Under the pieces are notes generated by a model. That model worked only from the letters and a program-made list of their open reading frames with translations, did no database searches and was not told the origin of the DNA. The position numbers and the translations under genes were made by a program. Below, piece after piece: positions 7,751 to 17,192 of a stretch of DNA of 64,000 nucleotides; position 1 is the first letter of the stretch; each line of letters begins with the position of its first letter. This DNA comes from Hymenobacter sp. DG01. Lineage in GTDB: Bacteria; Bacteroidota; Bacteroidia; Cytophagales; Hymenobacteraceae. The stretch spans positions 496,001 to 560,000 of the forward strand of contig NZ_CP040936.1 in NCBI RefSeq assembly GCF_006352025.1, written 5' to 3'.

Positions 7751-10700
7751 ATGAAAAACAAATACTTGAGTAACCGAGAGTCGGGCCACTTAGGCCGATT
7801 GTGGGTTTTTCTGGTAATGGTCCTGTTAGCTCTGCCTTTCATCGGGCAGGCTCAATCCATTACGGTTTCCCCTTCTACCGACCCAGATAACCCCACCGAG
7901 TTTGGGACTGTTCCGGTTGGACAGGTTTCTTCTCCGGCAAAGCAGTACGCTGTTACGGCTACGGGTATATCGGGCAACCTTACGGTCAGCTTTGGTAACG
8001 CCGCTTCCTTCGAGGGCAGTACTGATAATAGCAACTTCAGTAATGCTGTTGTGTTGCCTGCTGCAGGCGGCACCCTGTATGTGCGTTTCAAGCCGACTGC
8101 TGTTGGTACAACCAACGGGGAGTACATCCAAGTGACTGGTAACACTGATGGCCGTAATGGCACCACCCTCAATGCCTTCATCGACGTGCGGGGCACCGGT
8201 GCCCAAGGCCTACCTACGCTTACTGCCACACCATCGGCTCGTGGATTCGGGAATCAGGTAATTAACACTACCTCATCACCAATGACCTTCACCGTAACAG
8301 GTACCTCACTTACTGGCGATGTTACCGTTACGGCACCGGCTGGCTTCTTGGTAAGCAATAGCGCTACGGGCACTTATAACCAAACCACCACGGTAGGACA
8401 GGGCAACACGGGCAGTGTAAACGAAACGGTTTATGTAGTGTTCAACCCTACAGTTGCCTCAAACTACGTAGGCAACGTTACGTTTACCAGCTCAGGCACC
8501 AGCACTACAGCTAGTGTGGCAGGTACGGGTGTATTGCCTCCAGCTACCCTCAGCGTTACGCCTACCTCCCTCACGTTTGCCGACACCCAGGAAGGCCTGG
8601 TATCCTCTCCGAGTGGCTTCACCGTATCGGGTTCTAACCTGACGGCAGTTGTTACGGTAACGGCTCCTACGGGCTTCCTGATCCGTCAGGGCACCACGGG
8701 CACCTTTGTTCAAACGGTAACTCTGACTCCCGTTAACAACTCGGTTAATGCCAGCCTGCAAGCTGTATTCGCCCCCGCAACGGCCGGTTCTTATAGCAGC
8801 AACATCACGATTTCCTCTGCCGGCAACGGTAACCCGTCTATCAATTTGGCGGTAAGTGGAACAGCTACATCCGCCCCGCGTGGTCCGTTTATCGTAGTGA
8901 ACCCTGGGTCGCTTGACTTCCAGACAGTTTCCAGCAGCGGATCTGCTCAGACGCTTTCCTTTGAAATCAACGCTGGTAACCTTACTGCACCGTTGGTACT
9001 TACCGGCTCGAACAACAACATCCTGTTCCGCGAGGCGGCCTTGGGAGGAAGCTTTGTGAATGGTCCCATCACCATCAATCCGGTGAGCGGCTCTGTTTCC
9101 AGCCGTATTATTGAGGTGCAGCTGACCGGCCCGATTGGTGCTGGTGAGTTCACCGGCAATATTACTGCTTCCAGCACGGGAGCTGCTTCGCGAGTAGTAA
9201 GCATCACGGCTAACAGCACCGGGGGCGAATCAGTAGTAAACGTATCGTCCAGCGGTCTGAATCTGTTTTCCACGGTTCCTGGCGTGCCTTCCGCTGTACA
9301 GAGCTACCAGCTTTCGGGTACCAACCTGCTGCGCGACATCACGGTTACTGCTCCGCCGGCTTTCCAGGTTTCCTTGGATGCTAACTTTACCAACGTTACC
9401 ACCACGAACAACACCATTGTGGTGCCGCGCAACAACGGCTCTGACGTAACACCGACCACCGTTTATGTTCGCTTCGTACCTACCTCGGCTTTCTCAACCT
9501 CGGGTAGCGTTCTGAACTCCAGCCGTCCGGCCCTTGGGGTAGCAGTACGCGTACAGGGCACCAGCGAGCCTTCCATTCAACTGCAGAATGCTTTCCAGCA
9601 AGTGAAGAACGTCGAGATTTACACCCGTTCTTCCTCGCAGGCAATTACAGTCGTCGCTGAGCGGGTATTGCAGCCAGTTACTATCTCGCAGCTACTGAGC
9701 GCGAACACCACGTTCAACCCGGATAACACGGCCCAGTTTGAGATTTCGCGCGACAACGTAAATTTCACTATTGATACGGTAAAGCTGAAGCCTAATACTT
9801 CCACTTATAGCATCAATCAACAGATTTACATTCGGTTCCGCCCCACCAACCTGGGTAGCGCGCAAGCAACGCTGCGTTTCCAGAGCAACGACTTCGATGA
9901 CAAGACGACGCAGAACTTCACTGCTAACTCTTTGCTTTCGGGCTTACCGATTGATAATCAGCCCAGCCTCCGGGCAACGGCAAACGTGGTGCGTAACAAC
10001 ACTACGGCTACGGTATCCTTCACCCTGCCCGCTAACTATGCTGGCTTGGGTTACGGCGAAGGCCGTCTGATTGTAGCCAGCGAGAACCCCACGCTGCCTT
10101 CCGGCAACCAGCCTTCCGATGGTATCTCCTACCAGACGGGTAACCAGATCTACGGTCAGGGCCCGCAGGTTGCACCGGGTTATTTCGCAGTATTTGCAGG
10201 CCCCAATGCTTCTGTAACGATTGAAGGTCTCGACATTCGTAAGACCTATTACTTCTACACGTTCGAGTACAATAACATCGACAACAACGTTAATGTAATT
10301 GCCAGCGGCGCTGAGAACTACCTGTCGCCTCCTACGCCCAACACGATTCCCGGTATCATTGCTCCTTCGCCGCTACCTGTTACGCTGGTTTCCTTTGACG
10401 CCAAAGTTCGCGGCAGCCAAGTAGCTCTGACCTGGGTTACCTCTACAGAGCTCAATAACAAAGGTTTTGAAGTGGAGCGTAGCCGCGACGGTCGTTCGTT
10501 CGAGACAATCCTCTTCCGCGCTGGTAAAGGCACGACCTCCAGCAGCAGCACCTACACCGCTGCTGATGAGAAACCGCTGGCTGGTACTTCGTACTACCGC
10601 CTCAAGCAGATTGACCTCGACGGTACCGTATCGCACACCCAGCCCGTAGTAGTTAACTTCCTGCGTAGCGGTGATGTGAATATGTATCCTAACCCCGTTG

Positions 10701-10900
10701 AAGACATCCTGACCATTGAGTTGGGAGGCACGACGGAAGGTGTAACGGTTACCATCACCGACAGCAATGGCCGCCTCATCCGCAGCCAGAAGCTTGGTGC
10801 TAACGGTACGCTTAATATGGGCGACCTGGGTACCGGAACTTACATGGTAACGGTAGGTGAAGGCAACTCTAAAGTAACCCGTCGCATCGTGAAGAAGTAG
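7751..10900 (+). CDS. Large repetitive secreted protein with T9SS type A sorting domain
   Basis: 1049 residues. The signal peptide ends near GQAQS. The first 500-600 residues hold about five tandem immunoglobulin-like ASH/choice-of-anchor-type modules, recognisable by recurring V-T-V-T-A-P-x-G-F and F-x-P blocks. A less regular middle part and an Fn3-like unit follow around residues 870-965, with the common Bacteroidota sequence L-P-V-T-L-V-S-F-D-A and an E-L-N-N-K-G-F-E-V-E-R-S stretch. The last 75 residues are a type IX secretion sorting domain (YPNPVEDILTIE, GTYMVTV, ending in RRIVKK). The protein should therefore be exported by T9SS and anchored or released at the surface, where it may act as an adhesin or matrix protein. 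The PorV-like and PorU-like genes lie 10 kb away. Confidence 0.85.
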   Translation: MKNKYLSNRESGHLGRLWVFLVMVLLALPFIGQAQSITVSPSTDPDNPTEFGTVPVGQVSSPAKQYAVTATGISGNLTVSFGNAASFEGSTDNSNFSNAVVLPAAGGTLYVRFKPTAVGTTNGEYIQVTGNTDGRNGTTLNAFIDVRGTGAQGLPTLTATPSARGFGNQVINTTSSPMTFTVTGTSLTGDVTVTAPAGFLVSNSATGTYNQTTTVGQGNTGSVNETVYVVFNPTVASNYVGNVTFTSSGTSTTASVAGTGVLPPATLSVTPTSLTFADTQEGLVSSPSGFTVSGSNLTAVVTVTAPTGFLIRQGTTGTFVQTVTLTPVNNSVNASLQAVFAPATAGSYSSNITISSAGNGNPSINLAVSGTATSAPRGPFIVVNPGSLDFQTVSSSGSAQTLSFEINAGNLTAPLVLTGSNNNILFREAALGGSFVNGPITINPVSGSVSSRIIEVQLTGPIGAGEFTGNITASSTGAASRVVSITANSTGGESVVNVSSSGLNLFSTVPGVPSAVQSYQLSGTNLLRDITVTAPPAFQVSLDANFTNVTTTNNTIVVPRNNGSDVTPTTVYVRFVPTSAFSTSGSVLNSSRPALGVAVRVQGTSEPSIQLQNAFQQVKNVEIYTRSSSQAITVVAERVLQPVTISQLLSANTTFNPDNTAQFEISRDNVNFTIDTVKLKPNTSTYSINQQIYIRFRPTNLGSAQATLRFQSNDFDDKTTQNFTANSLLSGLPIDNQPSLRATANVVRNNTTATVSFTLPANYAGLGYGEGRLIVASENPTLPSGNQPSDGISYQTGNQIYGQGPQVAPGYFAVFAGPNASVTIEGLDIRKTYYFYTFEYNNIDNNVNVIASGAENYLSPPTPNTIPGIIAPSPLPVTLVSFDAKVRGSQVALTWVTSTELNNKGFEVERSRDGRSFETILFRAGKGTTSSSSTYTAADEKPLAGTSYYRLKQIDLDGTVSHTQPVVVNFLRSGDVNMYPNPVEDILTIELGGTTEGVTVTITDSNGRLIRSQKLGANGTLNMGDLGTGTYMVTVGEGNSKVTRRIVKK

Positions 10901-10923
10901 TCACTGACTTTCTTCCCACAAAC

Positions 10924-10958
10924 AAAAAAGCGCCACCCAAACAGGGTGGCGCTTTTTT
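10924..10958 (+). terminator. Rho-independent terminator
   Basis: Arms 10924-10938 and 10944-10958 with A and T runs on either side, so it can work in both directions. It follows the T9SS-secreted protein gene by 24 bases. Confidence 0.9.
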
Positions 10959-11262
10959 GTTTGTGGCAGCCAGTTACCAGCAGATACTGGTAGTGTAGCG
11001 TGACTAGAGGAATCAGGATATGTGGGTAGTAAGTAAGAAGAGTGCTCTGCTAAGCCTTCTCCCATTTCGTCCGCACAGATTACCTGAAGGAGTGCTTAAA
11101 TAGTCTCAACAGAACGTCCTAACGCCTTACGGTGAGCCTTGAGGTTGTTCGGTTCATACGGCCTGCGTGAGCAACCGTGTAATTGCGCTGGGTGAGCTTA
11201 AGCCGTTCCTTAGCGACCCATGATGGCTAGGTCTGACGACCACACCTGAAGAGTCAGTAGAA
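10959..11262. other. Intergenic region with no recognised feature
   Basis: 304 bases between two terminators. I see no convincing ORF, tRNA or known RNA motif. Confidence 0.45.
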
Positions 11263-11306
11263 AAACATAAGGCCTCTGCACTTAATAGTGCAGAGGCCTT
11301 ATGTTT
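11263..11306 (-). terminator. Terminator of iscA transcript
   Basis: Perfect 19-bp arms (11263-11281, 11288-11306) with a TTAATA-type loop. On the minus strand the stem is followed by a T run. It lies 14 bases beyond the iscA stop. Confidence 0.9.
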
Positions 11307-11320
11307 GAAGGATGGCAAGC

Positions 11321-11647
11321 TTATACCGAAAAGCTTTCCCCGCAACCGCAGGTGCGGGAAGCGTTTGGGTTATCAAAGAAGAACCCTTTGCCATTAAGAC
11401 CGTCCGAGAAGTCGAGCTGGGTGCCGGCCAGGTATAGGAAGCTTTTCATATCAACCACTACCCGAACGCCCTTGTCCTCAAATTCCTGATCCATGGGTTT
11501 CACTTCATTGTCGAAGTCCAGTTTGTAGCTGAGGCCTGAGCAGCCGCCACCGGCCACAGAAGCCCGCAAACGATACGTAGCGTCAAGCTCGGCGTCCTGC
11601 ATGAGCTTTTCAACTTTCTCTTTGGCTTTGTCAGAAACGGTAATCAT
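11321..11647 (-). CDS. iscA: A-type Fe-S carrier / iron-sulfur assembly protein (IscA/SufA/ErpA family)
   Basis: 108 residues, the usual size. It has the three conserved cysteines of A-type carriers: Cys36 in GGGCSGLSY and the C-terminal pair Cys100 and Cys102 in TCGCGESF. It accepts or stores a nascent Fe-S cluster made on IscU and passes it to target proteins. It lies downstream of iscU and iscS on the same strand, separated by a conserved hypothetical gene. A -7-like box, TATCTTTG on the minus strand (11715-11722), lies 68 bases before the start, so it may have its own promoter. Whether it is functionally IscA, SufA or ErpA cannot be read from the sequence. Confidence 0.9.
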   Translation of the reverse strand: MITVSDKAKEKVEKLMQDAELDATYRLRASVAGGGCSGLSYKLDFDNEVKPMDQEFEDKGVRVVVDMKSFLYLAGTQLDFSDGLNGKGFFFDNPNASRTCGCGESFSV

Positions 11648-11743
11648 GGGTCAAAAAAGCTAGTCCAAGCGCCGATGTGCGCCGCCTGAAAAGGAAATGT
11701 CAGATGTAGAACACCAAAGATACGGTCCTTGTTCAGAAACATT

Positions 11744-12154
11744 CTAAGAACTAGGATTCAGAACCACACTAAATACGGTAATGGTGGTTAAGTCACGACC
11801 GTAATAGAGTTTATCGAGGGCCTCATACGCGTTGTGGGCCCGGAAGTAAGAGGTCTGCAGCTCCTTGTCGCCGCGCGCGCGCCACTGAATGGTATAAGAG
11901 CTTTCTTCGTCACGGTAGCGCTGCACGTACGTCAGCATCTTGCGGAGGGCCTCTAGGCGGTCAGAGCCCGTTTCATAACGGAACAGAAAGCTCTGGTGGT
12001 GGCGCGGGTTAACCGTAATCAGGTCCAGGCGCGTCTGTCCCTCCAGCTGCCGAAATTCAAACAGCAGGTTCCCCGGCCCCAGACCAAGGTAGTCCTCGAT
12101 TTGGCGCTGAATACGGGCACTTTCTACGTGTACGTCGGAAGGGGTAACATCCAT
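11744..12154 (-). CDS. Conserved hypothetical protein between iscU and iscA
   Basis: 136 residues if started at the ATG at 12154 (MDVTPSDVHVES). An upstream in-frame ATG at 12211 lies inside a terminator hairpin and is unlikely to be used. The protein is soluble with no signal peptide or Cys. It looks like a compact alpha/beta domain (LLFEFRQLEGQ, YTIQWRARGDKE, an AYEALDKLYYG helix, TTITVFSVVLNP at the end). I do not recognise the family. Its position between iscU and iscA on the same strand is suggestive, but a terminator precedes it, so a role in Fe-S assembly is only a guess. Confidence 0.6.
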   Translation of the reverse strand: MDVTPSDVHVESARIQRQIEDYLGLGPGNLLFEFRQLEGQTRLDLITVNPRHHQSFLFRYETGSDRLEALRKMLTYVQRYRDEESSYTIQWRARGDKELQTSYFRAHNAYEALDKLYYGRDLTTITVFSVVLNPSS

Positions 12155-12182
12155 TGGCGTAAATGGGGTAGGGGCAATAAAC

Positions 12183-12231
12183 AAGATGAGTGACCGGCAG
12201 CCGTTGTGCACAGCTTCCAGTCACTCATCTT
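12183..12231 (-). terminator. Hairpin terminator after iscU
   Basis: 12-bp perfect arms (12183-12194, 12220-12231) with a 25-base loop. On the minus strand the stem is followed by a partial T run. It lies 18 bases beyond the iscU stop and should end the iscSU transcript. Confidence 0.65.
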
Positions 12232-12248
12232 CTTTACCAGCTCGCTGA

Positions 12249-12665
12249 TTAGTGGTGCGACTTAGCTACTTCCAGCTCCGGCAGACCGTTCTTCACGCGG
12301 TAGTCGTTGATGGCCGACTTGATAGCGTCTTCGGCCAGTACCGAGCAGTGGATTTTCACGGGCGGCAGAGCCAGCTCTTCCACAATCTCCATGTTGTCGA
12401 TGGCCAGGGCCTCGTCAACCGTTTTGCCTTTCAGCCACTCCGTTGCCAGCGACGACGAAGCAATGGCCGAGCCGCAGCCGAAGGTTTTGAATTTGGCGTC
12501 GGTGATAGTGTTGGTGGTTTCATCCACCTCTATTTGCAGACGCATTACGTCGCCGCACTCAGGCGCACCTACCAGACCAGTACCTACGTTCTTTTTGCTT
12601 TTATCCAGCGTGCCCACGTTGCGAGGGTTGCTGTAATGGTCGATTACTTTATCGGAGTAAGCCAT
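12249..12665 (-). CDS. iscU: Fe-S cluster scaffold protein IscU
   Basis: 138 residues. Scaffold on which IscS-derived sulfur and iron are assembled into a [2Fe-2S] cluster. All ligand residues are present: Cys37, Asp39, Cys64 and Cys107. The LPPVK motif recognised by the HscA-type chaperone is at 100-104. The His-rich tail (SHH) is unremarkable. It lies 94 bases downstream of iscS. That gap contains TAGCTTTG on the minus strand (12720-12727), a possible internal -7 box, flanked by an imperfect inverted repeat. hscA, hscB and fdx are not in the window. Confidence 0.95.
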   Translation of the reverse strand: MAYSDKVIDHYSNPRNVGTLDKSKKNVGTGLVGAPECGDVMRLQIEVDETTNTITDAKFKTFGCGSAIASSSLATEWLKGKTVDEALAIDNMEIVEELALPPVKIHCSVLAEDAIKSAINDYRVKNGLPELEVAKSHH

Positions 12666-12759
12666 GGCTTTTGAGAAATTTGATGTCAGATTTTAGAACT
12701 CAGAACCTAGACTGAGCACCAAAGCTATAGTATTGGCGCTCAGTTCTAAGCTCTAAAAA

Positions 12760-13974
12760 TTAATGCTCAGCCCACTCAATCGAGTTGAGGTCGATGCCCT
12801 CTTTGAACATTTCCCACAGCGGCGACATTTCGCGCAGCTTGGTAACAGCTTCTTTTACGTGGTTGATAGCGTAATCGATCTGCTCGTCGGTGGTGAAGCG
12901 CGAGAGGCCGAAACGCAGGGAGCTGTGGGCCAGGTCGTCGCTGAGGCCGAGGGCCTTCAGCACGTAGGAAGGCTCCAGAGAAGCGGAAGTACAGGCCGAG
13001 CCGGACGATACGGCCAGATCTTTTACGCCCATCATCAGGCCTTCGCCTTCTACATATTTAAAGCTGATGTTGGCTACGTGGGGCAAGCGGTGCTGCACTG
13101 AGCCGTTTACGTAGCTTTCTTCCAGGGTCAGCAGCTCGCGCTCCAGCCGGTCGCGCATGGCGCTCAGGCGGGCGGTGTCAGCGGCCATTTCCTGCTTGGC
13201 CAGCTCACAGGCTTTGCCGAGGCCCACGATGCCGGGCACGTTCAGGGTGCCGGAGCGCATGCCCCGCTCGTGTCCACCACCATCCATCTGGGCGGTTACT
13301 TTCACGCGTGGGTTCTTGCGACGCACGTATAGAGCGCCTACCCCTTTGGGGCCGTACATCTTGTGGGCCGTGAAGGCCATCAGGTCGATGCCGTCAGCAA
13401 TAACGTCCACCGGAATTTTGCCTACCGCCTGGGTACCGTCCGTCATGAACAGGGCGCCATGCTTGTGGGCAATCTGGGCAATTTCGCGGATGGGCTGAAT
13501 GGTGCCGGTTTCGTTGTTGCCGTACATGATGGTCACCAGGATGGTTTCCGGGGTCATGGCGGCTTCCAGCTCTTCCAGGCTGATGAGGCCTTCGGCGTTA
13601 ACCGGAAGGTAGGTTACACGGCCACCCAGCTTTTCAATGTGCTTGCAGGTGTCGAGCACGGCTTTGTGCTCGGTGGTAGCCGTGATGATGTGGTTGCCCT
13701 TCTGCGAGTACATCTCAAACACACCCTTAATGCCGAGGTTATCGGATTCGGTAGCGCCCGAGGTGAAGATAATTTCTTTGGGGTCACAGTTAATCAGGCC
13801 GGCAATCTGCTCGCGGGCGTAATCCACGGCTTCTTCGGCAGCCCAGCCGAAGGGGTGGTTGCGCGAGGCAGCGTTGCCGAATACCTCGGTCAGGTACGGC
13901 ATCATCGCCTCCAGAACGCGCGGGTCGAGGGGCGTAGTAGCGTTGTTGTCGAGGTAAATAGGTAGCTTGAGCAT
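12760..13974 (-). CDS. iscS: Cysteine desulfurase IscS
   Basis: 404 residues from the ATG at 13974, giving the standard start [14 protein letters not shown]. The extra 20 residues of the longer frame are not conserved-looking. PLP enzyme that converts cysteine to alanine and a protein-bound persulfide, feeding IscU and tRNA thiolation. Lys205 in [10 protein letters not shown] is the PLP lysine. Cys328 in [10 protein letters not shown] is the catalytic cysteine, on the long loop typical of group I desulfurases. Upstream there is TACTTTTG on the minus strand (14066-14073), a good -7 box. No IscR-type regulator gene is adjacent, unlike in E. coli. Confidence 0.95.
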   Translation of the reverse strand: MLKLPIYLDNNATTPLDPRVLEAMMPYLTEVFGNAASRNHPFGWAAEEAVDYAREQIAGLINCDPKEIIFTSGATESDNLGIKGVFEMYSQKGNHIITATTEHKAVLDTCKHIEKLGGRVTYLPVNAEGLISLEELEAAMTPETILVTIMYGNNETGTIQPIREIAQIAHKHGALFMTDGTQAVGKIPVDVIADGIDLMAFTAHKMYGPKGVGALYVRRKNPRVKVTAQMDGGGHERGMRSGTLNVPGIVGLGKACELAKQEMAADTARLSAMRDRLERELLTLEESYVNGSVQHRLPHVANISFKYVEGEGLMMGVKDLAVSSGSACTSASLEPSYVLKALGLSDDLAHSSLRFGLSRFTTDEQIDYAINHVKEAVTKLREMSPLWEMFKEGIDLNSIEWAEH

Positions 13975-14128
13975 GGCTCGGGGGTCTGGTTTCAGCGGAG
14001 AATCATTCGCAGGTAGAACACAAAAAACCAGCAACTGGTTTTACTTTCTTCCCACATTTGTGATGCAAAAGTAGAACAAATACAAAGAAGCCGCGCTATG
14101 CGGCTACCCCGCTTTTTCGATCAAACCT

Positions 14129-14533
14129 ATGCTCACCAACCTCGAACACCTCGGCCTTGCCGTTAAAGACCTGGAAGCCGCCACGGCCCTCTATACAAAG
14201 CTGCTGGGCCAGGAGCCCTACAAGCGCGAGCATGTGGCCTCCGAGGCCGTAGATACCGTGTTTTTTCAGGTGGGAGGCTCCAAGATAGAGCTGCTGGCCG
14301 GCACCTCCCCGGAAAGCGCCATCACACGCTACCTCGACAAAAAGTCCGAAGGCATCCACCACGTAGCGTTTGAGGTGGACGACATCCGGGCGGAAATGGC
14401 GCGGCTGCGGTCCGAGGGCTTCACGCTGCTGAATGAAGAGCCCAAGCTAGGCGCCGACAATAAGCTCGTGTGCTTTATACACCCCAAGTCGGCCAATGGC
14501 GTGCTGGTCGAGTTGTGCCAGACAATCAAGTAG
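14129..14533 (+). CDS. mce: Methylmalonyl-CoA epimerase
   Basis: 134 residues, the usual length. Interconverts (R)- and (S)-methylmalonyl-CoA in propionate metabolism. It is a tandem glyoxalase-fold (VOC) protein. The first beta-alpha-beta-beta-beta unit begins LEHLGLAVKDLEAATALY and the second GIHHVAFEVDDI. Metal-ligand candidates are the His in LEHLGLAV, the His in IHHVAFEV and the Glu in VLVELCQ near the end. Divergent from iscS. The mutase genes are not in the window. Confidence 0.9.
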   Translation: MLTNLEHLGLAVKDLEAATALYTKLLGQEPYKREHVASEAVDTVFFQVGGSKIELLAGTSPESAITRYLDKKSEGIHHVAFEVDDIRAEMARLRSEGFTLLNEEPKLGADNKLVCFIHPKSANGVLVELCQTIK

Positions 14534-14626
14534 AAGCCCGGAATGAAGACTGGGATATTGTCTTCGGTAGTTACCAGTGTTGAGACTGCCAGGCCAACGC
14601 TTACTTAGATTATAAGAGACTGACCA

Positions 14627-15208
14627 ATGAGCACGAAATTCTTTCGGGAAGAAGTAGAGGCTGCCGTGGACGCGCTGCTGATGCAGCAGGTACTTCTCTA
14701 CCCCACCGACACGGTCTGGGGCCTGGGCTGCGACGCCGAGCTGCCGCGGGCCGTGGAGCAGGTGTACAAGCTCAAGCAACGCCCCGCCGAAAAAGCCTGC
14801 ATTGTGCTGGTAGCCGACGAGCAGATGTTTGCCCGCTATGCCGAGGTAGTGCCTCCTAACCTGCCCGAGCTGCTGGCCACCCAGACGCGGCCTACTACCT
14901 ACGTGGTGCCCGGTAGCCGCCACCTGGCCCCCAACCTGCTGGCCCCCGACGGCACCATTGGCCTGCGGGTGGTGCTCACCGACGAGTTTTGCCAGAAAGT
15001 GGTGCGCCGCCTGGGCCACGGACTGGTTTCGACTTCGGCTAACCTGAGCGGCGAGCCTACCCCCGCCATTTTCTCGGAAGTAAATCCCGTGCTGGTTCGC
15101 CAGGCCGACTATGTGGCCCGCTGGCGGCAGGACGATGAAACCCGCTCCCTGCCCTCGCGGGTGGTGCGGGTGCTGCCCGATGGCAGCCTGGAAGTGCTGC
15201 GCGACTAA
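14627..15208 (+). CDS. tsaC: L-threonylcarbamoyladenylate synthase (Sua5/YrdC/TsaC family)
   Basis: 193 residues. Makes threonylcarbamoyl-AMP from threonine, bicarbonate and ATP, the first step of t6A37 tRNA modification. The YrdC fold shows the LLYPTDTVWGLGCDA motif near residue 27, a KLKQRPAEKACIVL segment (the KxR-type ATP site), TYVVPGS, and a late VSTSANLSGEPTP motif. It lacks the extra C-terminal Sua5 domain, so it is the short TsaC type. It lies 93 bases downstream of mce on the same strand. Confidence 0.92.
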   Translation: MSTKFFREEVEAAVDALLMQQVLLYPTDTVWGLGCDAELPRAVEQVYKLKQRPAEKACIVLVADEQMFARYAEVVPPNLPELLATQTRPTTYVVPGSRHLAPNLLAPDGTIGLRVVLTDEFCQKVVRRLGHGLVSTSANLSGEPTPAIFSEVNPVLVRQADYVARWRQDDETRSLPSRVVRVLPDGSLEVLRD

Positions 15209-15353
15209 AACATGCCTGCGCCAGGCACAGGGTTGCTGCTAAGAGGCCGTGCCGAAAGCCCAACAAAAAAATATGGGATGGCAGCAGGAACTAGGGGTTA
15301 CCTTACAGAGGGTAAGCGTATAGAAGGAAAGTTTCACCCTGAATGTCTTCGTC

Positions 15354-15635
15354 ATGAAATTCTCTTTCAAATCTCTGCTTGTTCTGGCTGCTTTCGCTCC
15401 TTTCGCTCTGGCTTCGTGCTCGGAGAAAACCCAGGAAAACGCGGAAGCCACCGCTGAAAGCGCTGCCAATGATGCTGCTGCTAACACCGAGGCTGCCGGC
15501 GACGCCATCGAAAATACCACCGACAAGGCGGCTGCTGAAGTAAACGAAGCCACCACGCCGACCACCGGCGACACGGCCGTTGTACGCAACCAGCCCGCCA
15601 ACGGCGCGGTAGAAGAAACTCCGGTTAAGCATTAA
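15354..15635 (+). CDS. Small Ala/Glu-rich lipoprotein
   Basis: 93 residues. The signal peptide ends in LASC (lipid Cys22). The mature part is low-complexity, rich in Ala, Glu, Asn and Thr (AEATAESAANDAAANTEAAGD), with no Cys after the lipidated one. Such short Ala-rich lipoproteins are common in Hymenobacter-type genomes and have no known function. A strong hairpin terminator follows at 15660. It is similar in style to the lipoprotein at 45103. Confidence 0.7.
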   Translation: MKFSFKSLLVLAAFAPFALASCSEKTQENAEATAESAANDAAANTEAAGDAIENTTDKAAAEVNEATTPTTGDTAVVRNQPANGAVEETPVKH

Positions 15636-15659
15636 TTCAGCCCTGCGGCTACCACATGC

Positions 15660-15693
15660 AAAGCTCCTTCGGCCCGGCGCCGGAGGAGCTTTT
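15660..15693 (+). terminator. Rho-independent terminator
   Basis: 14-bp arms (15660-15673, 15679-15692) with one G-T wobble and a TTTTT tail, 24 bases after the small lipoprotein stop. Confidence 0.85.
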
Positions 15694-15741
15694 TGCTGCC
15701 CGATGCGGCCGGTTTTGGCTCTGCCGTAGCCCCGCTCGTGC

Positions 15742-15749
15742 TACCTTTG
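15742..15749 (+). promoter_or_regulatory. -7 box next to the cca start codon (leaderless mRNA predicted)
   Basis: TACCTTTG ends 4 bases before the ATG at 15754. In Bacteroidota the start of transcription is usually a few bases after this box, so the transcript should begin at or very near the ATG. A TTTTG at 15713-15717 lies 24 bases before the box, longer than the usual 18-21, so the -33 element is uncertain. Confidence 0.55.
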
Positions 15750-15753
15750 TCGC

Positions 15754-17169
15754 ATGAATCAGCCTCAACTGCCCGCCCTGCCTTTATTTCAAACCATTGC
15801 CGAAGCTGCCGGTGAACTGGGCTACCCCGCCTACGTTATTGGAGGCTACGTGCGGGATTTGGCCTTGGGCCGGGAAAGCAAGGATGTGGATGTGGTGTGC
15901 GTAGGCGATGGAATTGAGTTGGCTCAGGCCGTTGGCCGCAAGCTGCCGGGCCGGCCGCGCGTGACGGTGTTTAAGAACTTTGGCACGGCCATGCTGCCTA
16001 CCCCCGAAATTGAGGTAGAGTTTGTGGGTGCCCGCAAGGAAAGCTACCGCGCCGAAAGCCGCAAGCCGGAGGTAGAAGCCGGCACCCTGGAGGAAGACCT
16101 AGCCCGCCGCGACTTCACCATCAATGCCCTGGGCCTGAGCCTGAACCCCGTCGATTTTGGGGCTCTCGTGGACCGCTACGACGGCATAGGCGACCTGCGG
16201 CGCAAGCTGATCCGCACGCCGCTAGACCCTGATATTACTTTCTCCGATGACCCGCTGCGCATGCTGCGCGCCATTCGGTTTGCTACCCAGCTTGATTTCG
16301 ACATTGAGCCTGATACGTTTGATGCTCTGGCCCGCAATAAGGAGCGTATCAAAATTGTGTCGCAGGAGCGGATTACGACGGAGTTGAACAAGATTATTAT
16401 GGCCCCGAAGCCCAGCTACGGCTTCAAGCTGCTGTTTCAGTGCGGGCTGCTGCAGCTCATCTTCCCGAAGATGGCCCAGCTGCACGGGGTAGAGAAGGTA
16501 GGCCAGCACGCCCACAAAGACAATTTCTACCACACCCTGCAAGTGCTGGATAACGTGGTGGCAGCCGGCGGCGACCTGTGGCTGCGCTGGGCCGCCATCC
16601 TCCACGATATTGCCAAGCCCGCAACCAAGCGCTACGACAAGCGCGTGGGCTGGACCTTTCACGGCCACGAAGACAAGGGTGCGCGTTGGGTGCCCGGCAT
16701 TTTCACGGACCTGAAGCTGCCCCTGGGCGAGGAAATGCGCCAGGTACAGAAGCTGGTGCGCCTGCACCTGCGGCCCATTGCCCTGGTCAAGGAAATCGTG
16801 ACGGACTCGGCGGTGCGGCGGTTGCTCTTTGAAGCCGGCGACGACATCGACCGGCTGATGCTGCTCTGCCGCGCCGATATTACCAGCAAAGACCACCAGC
16901 GCGTGGCCCGCTACCTGCGCAACTTCGATGTAGTGGAGCAGAAGCTGAAGGAGGTGGAGGAAAAAGACCATCTGCGCAACTTCAAGCCCGTTATTACCGG
17001 CGAAATCATCATGGAAACCTTCGGCCTAAAGCCTTCCCGCGAAGTAGGTGAGCTGAAGGAAGCCTTGCTGGAAGCTATTCTGGAGGGCAAGGTCCGCAAC
17101 GAGTACGCCGAAGCTTTCCCGCTGCTGCTGGAGCTAGGCAAGCGGAAAGGCTTGGAAGTAGTGAAGTAA
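15754..17169 (+). CDS. cca: CCA-adding tRNA nucleotidyltransferase / poly(A) polymerase family with HD domain
   Basis: 471 residues. Class II nucleotidyltransferase with the signature GGYVRDLALGRESKDVDVV at about residues 29-47 (the two Asp ligate Mg). An RRDFTINAL motif lies near residue 119, an RAIRFATQLDF segment follows, and a C-terminal HD phosphohydrolase-type domain begins near LHDIAKP. The length and HD domain fit the Bacteroidota enzymes that add or repair the tRNA 3' CCA. The two tRNAs in this window already encode CCA, so a repair role is likely for at least those. The start is supported by a -7 box only 4 bases upstream. It is convergent with the PspC gene across a large palindromic element. 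Confidence 0.88.
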   Translation: MNQPQLPALPLFQTIAEAAGELGYPAYVIGGYVRDLALGRESKDVDVVCVGDGIELAQAVGRKLPGRPRVTVFKNFGTAMLPTPEIEVEFVGARKESYRAESRKPEVEAGTLEEDLARRDFTINALGLSLNPVDFGALVDRYDGIGDLRRKLIRTPLDPDITFSDDPLRMLRAIRFATQLDFDIEPDTFDALARNKERIKIVSQERITTELNKIIMAPKPSYGFKLLFQCGLLQLIFPKMAQLHGVEKVGQHAHKDNFYHTLQVLDNVVAAGGDLWLRWAAILHDIAKPATKRYDKRVGWTFHGHEDKGARWVPGIFTDLKLPLGEEMRQVQKLVRLHLRPIALVKEIVTDSAVRRLLFEAGDDIDRLMLLCRADITSKDHQRVARYLRNFDVVEQKLKEVEEKDHLRNFKPVITGEIIMETFGLKPSREVGELKEALLEAILEGKVRNEYAEAFPLLLELGKRKGLEVVK

Positions 17170-17192
17170 CTGCGTTGGCGCTTGGGTTGAAG